Part shown: positions 6,625-9,068 of the stretch, in pieces
Layout: each line of letters begins with the position of its first letter
Numbering within the stretch: position 1 is the stretch's first letter
From: CAYPIE01 sp964410665
Lineage (GTDB): Bacteria > Planctomycetota > Planctomycetia > Gemmatales > Gemmataceae
Assembly: GCA_964410665.1 (NCBI GenBank)
Contig: CAYPIE010000158.1
Coordinates: forward strand, 1-9,068
DNA length: 9,068 bases
Direction: 5' to 3'
Notes under the pieces: generated by a model
Told to the model about the DNA's origin: nothing
Databases searched by the model: none
What the model saw: only the letters and a program-made list of their open reading frames with translations
Position numbers and translations under genes: made by a program

Positions 6625-7305
6625 GTGGGCCACGACGGGCTGCTGTTGGCGGTGGCGGAGGTGTACGATACTCAAGAATACGAACCCGTGTACAACCTGC
6701 GGGTTGGCAGCGGCCACACTTACTTCGTCGACTCCCCCGAGTGGGGCTTTGCGGTATGGGCGCATAACCAATGCACGGCCGAAGAGATCGCTGCTTACGC
6801 CCAGAATTATGCCCGCATTGCGAGGGAGAAAGGCGGCAAGTTTTACAAGGCATGGGATCAGGTCGCACCGGGTCGAACCTTGACTGCCGCCGACAAGCGT
6901 GCCATCCGCACCCATATCCGAGACAATCCTACTTCCTTCCCTGGTCTGCAGATCAAGATCCGGAACACCGGTGGGGCAGGTGGGGATGCTGCGACTCGGA
7001 CGCAACTCGACGCATACGCTCAGCGGCTTGAAGGCCGTGGCCGGACGATCACCAATGGCCCTCGGTCGGGCAATCCTGAGCAATGGATTCCTGGCCCAAT
7101 CCCTGGTTCACGTCAAGGAGGGACATCTATCGATCTGACTGCAACAAGGATGGTTGGCGATACCCCACGGGTCTTGCGTGTCCAAACCATCGACACGCTT
7201 GCCGATGGTGTGACTCCGACCATCCGTGAGGCCCAGAACGCAGCCCGCATCCGAGCAGCTTTTCCGAACGATCACTTGATACTCGTTCCGAAAGCTGGCA
7301 ACTAG
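6625..7305 (+). CDS. Displaced (orphan) toxin module: Hint-domain end plus putative restriction-endonuclease-fold toxin
   Basis: The frame, 226 codons from GTG 6625, begins inside a Hint domain: AEVYDTQEYEPVYNLRVGSG then HTYFVDSPEWGFAVWAHN (Asn48 is the expected cleavage point). The frame is open from 6580, but residues before about GHDG are not Hint-like. No delivery region or convincing ribosome binding site exists, so this looks like a stored toxin tail rather than a complete gene. After Asn48 come a helical section (about 51-100) and a C-terminal domain with GGTSIDLTATR (Asp170), RVLRVQTID (Gln187) and a helix REAQNAARIRAA followed by DHLILVP. The Asp...(Q/E)-x-x order on neighbouring strands resembles PD-(D/E)xK (Tox-REase-like) toxins; that is inference. 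The probable immunity gene follows 28 bases later. GC content is higher than in the first two modules. Confidence 0.65.
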   Translation: MGHDGLLLAVAEVYDTQEYEPVYNLRVGSGHTYFVDSPEWGFAVWAHNQCTAEEIAAYAQNYARIAREKGGKFYKAWDQVAPGRTLTAADKRAIRTHIRDNPTSFPGLQIKIRNTGGAGGDAATRTQLDAYAQRLEGRGRTITNGPRSGNPEQWIPGPIPGSRQGGTSIDLTATRMVGDTPRVLRVQTIDTLADGVTPTIREAQNAARIRAAFPNDHLILVPKAGN

Positions 7306-7333
7306 AGTCACCTACGCCTCAAAGGACATACAC

Positions 7334-7897
7334 ATGCGATTGGACTTCTTTGCTACGGGATCAGACCTGCTACCTGCCGTCGAAGCGTTCGAGGCCAACA
7401 ACGCCGTTCAATACCTGCTTCAAGGAATGTTTGACGAAGCACTGACCGAACAGTGCCACTCGGCGGCATCGATCCCAAACTTGGGCATTGCAGCATTCGG
7501 CCATCGTGATGCGGAGAAGACGTATTTAGTGATTGACCGTACTGCTTTGGCAACCTTCCGTGAAGTGCCCCAGAGAAGAGGGCAGTCACGGTATTCGTTG
7601 GACTTGATGACTAACCCTACGGGATTCTCTTTTCGGCCGAGCGGCATGTTCACCGGCCAGTTTGTCATCGACGGGTATATCGGAACGGCCACGGGCAATC
7701 CGGTTTCTAGTGAACTGTGCAAGGCACTAGCCCGAGAGATCAGGAAACGGTTCACCAAGATTCGTGACTACTACGTTGGGCCAGAAGCCCTGCGGTTGAT
7801 GGAAGGCGGTTGGCGTCTGACGTTCAGCACACAAACCCCAAAGGAATTCGATCTGAAGTTGGGAGAAGAAGTCACCGAGTCGAAAGTTGTAGAGTAA
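7334..7897 (+). CDS. Probable immunity protein for the displaced toxin module, family not recognised
   Basis: A 187-residue soluble protein that starts at ATG 7334 with AAAGGA seven bases upstream and lies 28 bases after the toxin stop, so the pair is very likely one transcript. It is mixed alpha/beta with no signal peptide or membrane segment: MRLDFFATGSDLLPAVEAFE at the start, a central KTYLVIDRTALATFREVP strand-turn, TNPTGFSFRPSGMF, a helix CKALAREIRKRFTKI, and GPEALRLMEGGWRLTF near the end. The FRPSGMF...FVIDGYIGT and LREIRKRF-type pattern is reminiscent of small uncharacterised bacterial proteins found beside toxins, but I cannot name a family. The immunity role is inferred purely from its place after a toxin tail. 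Confidence 0.55.
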   Translation: MRLDFFATGSDLLPAVEAFEANNAVQYLLQGMFDEALTEQCHSAASIPNLGIAAFGHRDAEKTYLVIDRTALATFREVPQRRGQSRYSLDLMTNPTGFSFRPSGMFTGQFVIDGYIGTATGNPVSSELCKALAREIRKRFTKIRDYYVGPEALRLMEGGWRLTFSTQTPKEFDLKLGEEVTESKVVE

Positions 7898-7967
7898 TGA
7901 ACCCAAACTCCGCTCGCCGGATGGGGACGGCAATACCCTACGCCCTCCTTCAGACTCCCTCCTGCCC

Positions 7968-8026
7968 TGCGAGCAAACGAGCAAGGGGTGGGTGAGGCCC
8001 GGTTGGCCTTTGCTCGTTTGCTCGCA
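7968..8026. repeat. Perfect 17-bp inverted repeat with nested inner stem
   Basis: TGCGAGCAAACGAGCAA (7968-7984) and its exact inverse TTGCTCGTTTGCTCGCA (8010-8026) flank a 25-base loop. The loop contains a further AGGCC/GGCCT stem (about 7995-8009). A single strand could form a long cruciform-like hairpin. Confidence 0.8.
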
Positions 8027-8388
8027 GCGCCCTGACCATCCGGCCGTAAGGTTATTAACGGCTCTGGGTGTTCCTCACGGCCCGACCGTACCGCCGCCAG
8101 TCCCTTGCAGGGTCGGGGTTTGCCGTGCGCTGCTGGGGCACGCTGGGGTCGGCGACGGCGTGGGTCTTGATCCCGCCGTGCGTGGGCAGTGTCGCATCAG
8201 TGGACCCCCGACAACTCGCTGCAAATCATTCCGGGCAGTTCCTTCGCCTCCGCCGGCTCACTCGGCTCCACCCCGGCTGACTGGGGTGCGACGGACGGGC
8301 TGGGTCGGTAAGTGCATTCGTAGGACGGGCTAGAGCAGAGGACGGCGCTGAACAAGGCGGCGGGGTCGGTGGCGGAGTGGATCGGGAC

Positions 8389-8430
8389 TGCGAGCAAAGC
8401 GAGGCGCTGACTTCGCTCGCTTTGCTCGCA
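8389..8430. repeat. Perfect 15-bp inverted repeat, variant of the same unit
   Basis: TGCGAGCAAAGCGAG (8389-8403) and CTCGCTTTGCTCGCA (8416-8430) are exact inverses around a 12-base loop. The outer ten bases are identical to the pair at 7968-8026 while the inner arm differs, and the inner change is compensated in both arms. Confidence 0.8.
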
Positions 8431-8456
8431 CGGGTTCGGGGAATGAGAACAAGACT

Positions 8457-8473
8457 TTGCTTGTTTGCTCGCA
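8457..8473. repeat. Solo arm of the TGCGAGCAAA palindrome family
   Basis: TTGCTTGTTTGCTCGCA differs at one base from the right arm at 8010-8026 and has no inverse partner nearby. Confidence 0.65.
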
Positions 8474-8522
8474 GGGGATTGAGGCAAAACGTGATGCCAT
8501 CCACAATTGTAGAGGCAAGCCG

Positions 8523-9067
8523 TTAGCCGGATACCTTCGCACGAGCGAGTGCCCGGTAGACGGTCTTGCGGGTCAGGCCCACGGTTCGGGCGATGGAAGC
8601 CACCGGGGTGCCTTGCTCGTGAAGCTGGCGGATCACCACCTCCTTCTCTTCGGTTAGCCTTACCCGTGTGCCTTTCTTGCGGCCTCCCCAGCGTTTCCCT
8701 TCCGTCTTGGCCTTGGCGATGCCAGCAAGCTGCCTCTCTTTGCGCACCTCGGTCTCGTAAGCGGCTACACTGGCCAAGACACCTGCCATGAGCCTGCCCG
8801 CCGGGGTGGTCAGGTCGAAGCTCTCACGGAGCGACACAAAGCCGACACCCAACGTCTGCAACTCGTCCAGCAGGGTCAGAAGCGTCCAGCAGTCCGGCCC
8901 AGACGGTCGAGACGCCAGACGCACACCTTGGAGACCTTTCCGCCACGAACGTCGGTTAATAGCCGCTCCAAGCCGGGCCTCTCCATCGTCGTGCCGGTGA
9001 AGCGGTCCTGGTACCAGACGGCCTTGACGGCGGTCTTTGGCCTCGAGCCGACCGTCGAGTCACTGGC
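8523..9067 (-). pseudogene. Serine recombinase (resolvase/invertase family), frameshifted and 5' partial
   Basis: Site-specific recombinase of the resolvase family, entering from the right edge; the N-terminal catalytic serine region lies outside the window. Visible in order are YQDRFTGTTMERPGLERLL, then KVCVWRLDRLGRTAGR, where the Arg residues (WRLDRLGR) belong to the conserved catalytic core. After a frameshift come LLTLLDELQTLGVGFVSL, the TPAGRLMAGVLASVAAYE helix, the KRWGGRKKGT linker and a C-terminal helix-turn-helix (SIARTVGLTRKTVYRAL). The upstream frame ends in TGA right after GRF. Restoring one base between 8882 and 8883 rejoins both frames as GRTAGRLLTLLDEL, so a one-base deletion is the simple explanation. 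It is either a decayed recombinase or a sequencing error. Length and domain order fit a roughly 190-200-residue resolvase. Confidence 0.85.
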
Positions 9068-9068
9068 C

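Larger units (their letters stand above)
7898..8522. other. Non-coding stretch with palindrome cluster
   Basis: 625 bases without a supported gene. A plus-strand frame ending QWTPDNSLQIIPGSSF...DGLGR and a stop at about 8308-8310 reads like the fossil C-terminus of some protein, but it is cut by a stop upstream and has no start. The stretch holds several copies of a 15-17-base sequence built on TGCGAGCAAA, mostly as perfect inverted pairs, and a smaller inverted repeat CACCCC/GGGGTG (8269-8288). No T-run follows any hairpin, so these are not typical intrinsic terminators. Confidence 0.45.

Noticed and set aside
7968..8430. Inverted repeats as integron attC sites, CRISPR repeats or terminators
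   Set aside because: There are no GTTRRRY/RYYYAAC ends, no regular spacer spacing, no integrase-type tyrosine recombinase, and no T-run after the stems.
7992..8504. Several overlapping frames on both strands in the palindrome region
   Set aside because: Composition is Pro/Arg/Ser-skewed and the frames run through inverted repeats, so they are likely by-products of GC-rich repeats.

Overview
The window looks like an accessory, recombination-prone stretch of a bacterial chromosome that carries polymorphic-toxin (contact-dependent competition) modules. A planctomycete of the Gemmata type is my best guess. This is inference from the GC-rich IS21/IS630 transposases, the Hint-linked toxin tails and the low gene density; no taxonomic marker gene is present. 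Base composition is patchy: the modules at 3-1453 and 4923-6254 are visibly AT-richer than the GC-rich insertion sequences and the right end, as expected of a mosaic.

Layout, left to right. (1) 3-659: 3' end of a large toxin gene entering from the left, with the last residues of a Hint (intein-like) release domain ending in WAHN, a coiled-coil-like linker and an LHH/HNH-type nuclease tail. (2) 902-1453: SUKH (SMI1/KNR4-like) immunity gene. (3) 1454-1783: about 330 bases with no recognisable gene. (4) 1784-3696: IS21-family element on the minus strand, with intact istA, istB cut off just after Walker B, and only one element end present. (5) 3705-3930: start of a small unrecognised gene, interrupted by (6) 3931-4922: IS630-family element on the minus strand, with an A8 frameshift site and a second, apparently damaging frameshift. 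(7) 4923-5435: toxin remnant with an HNH-like 'AEHTRPL...GGDP' signature, broken by the IS at its 5' end and by an in-frame TGA. (8) 5466-6254: second SUKH-type immunity gene with an extra C-terminal beta-rich domain. (9) 6255-6579: short-repeat region with a MITE/REP-like inverted pair. (10) 6625-7305: displaced third toxin module that starts inside a Hint domain and ends in a putative restriction-endonuclease-fold toxin. (11) 7334-7897: its probable immunity gene, with no family recognised. (12) 7898-8522: non-coding, with a cluster of long palindromes built on GCGAGCAAA. (13) 8523-9067: frameshifted serine recombinase on the minus strand, entering from the right.

Functional reading. The plus-strand genes alternate toxin tail and immunity gene, the classic arrangement of a polymorphic-toxin locus with 'orphan' C-terminal modules stored downstream of a full-length toxin. 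Two modules begin with the same stretch of the Hint domain, which is the homology that would let a stored tail be swapped onto the main gene. The insertion sequences and the recombinase fragment are later, partly decayed passengers. The immunity genes that can be read remain intact while one toxin is clearly broken, which fits selection to keep immunity after a toxin is lost.
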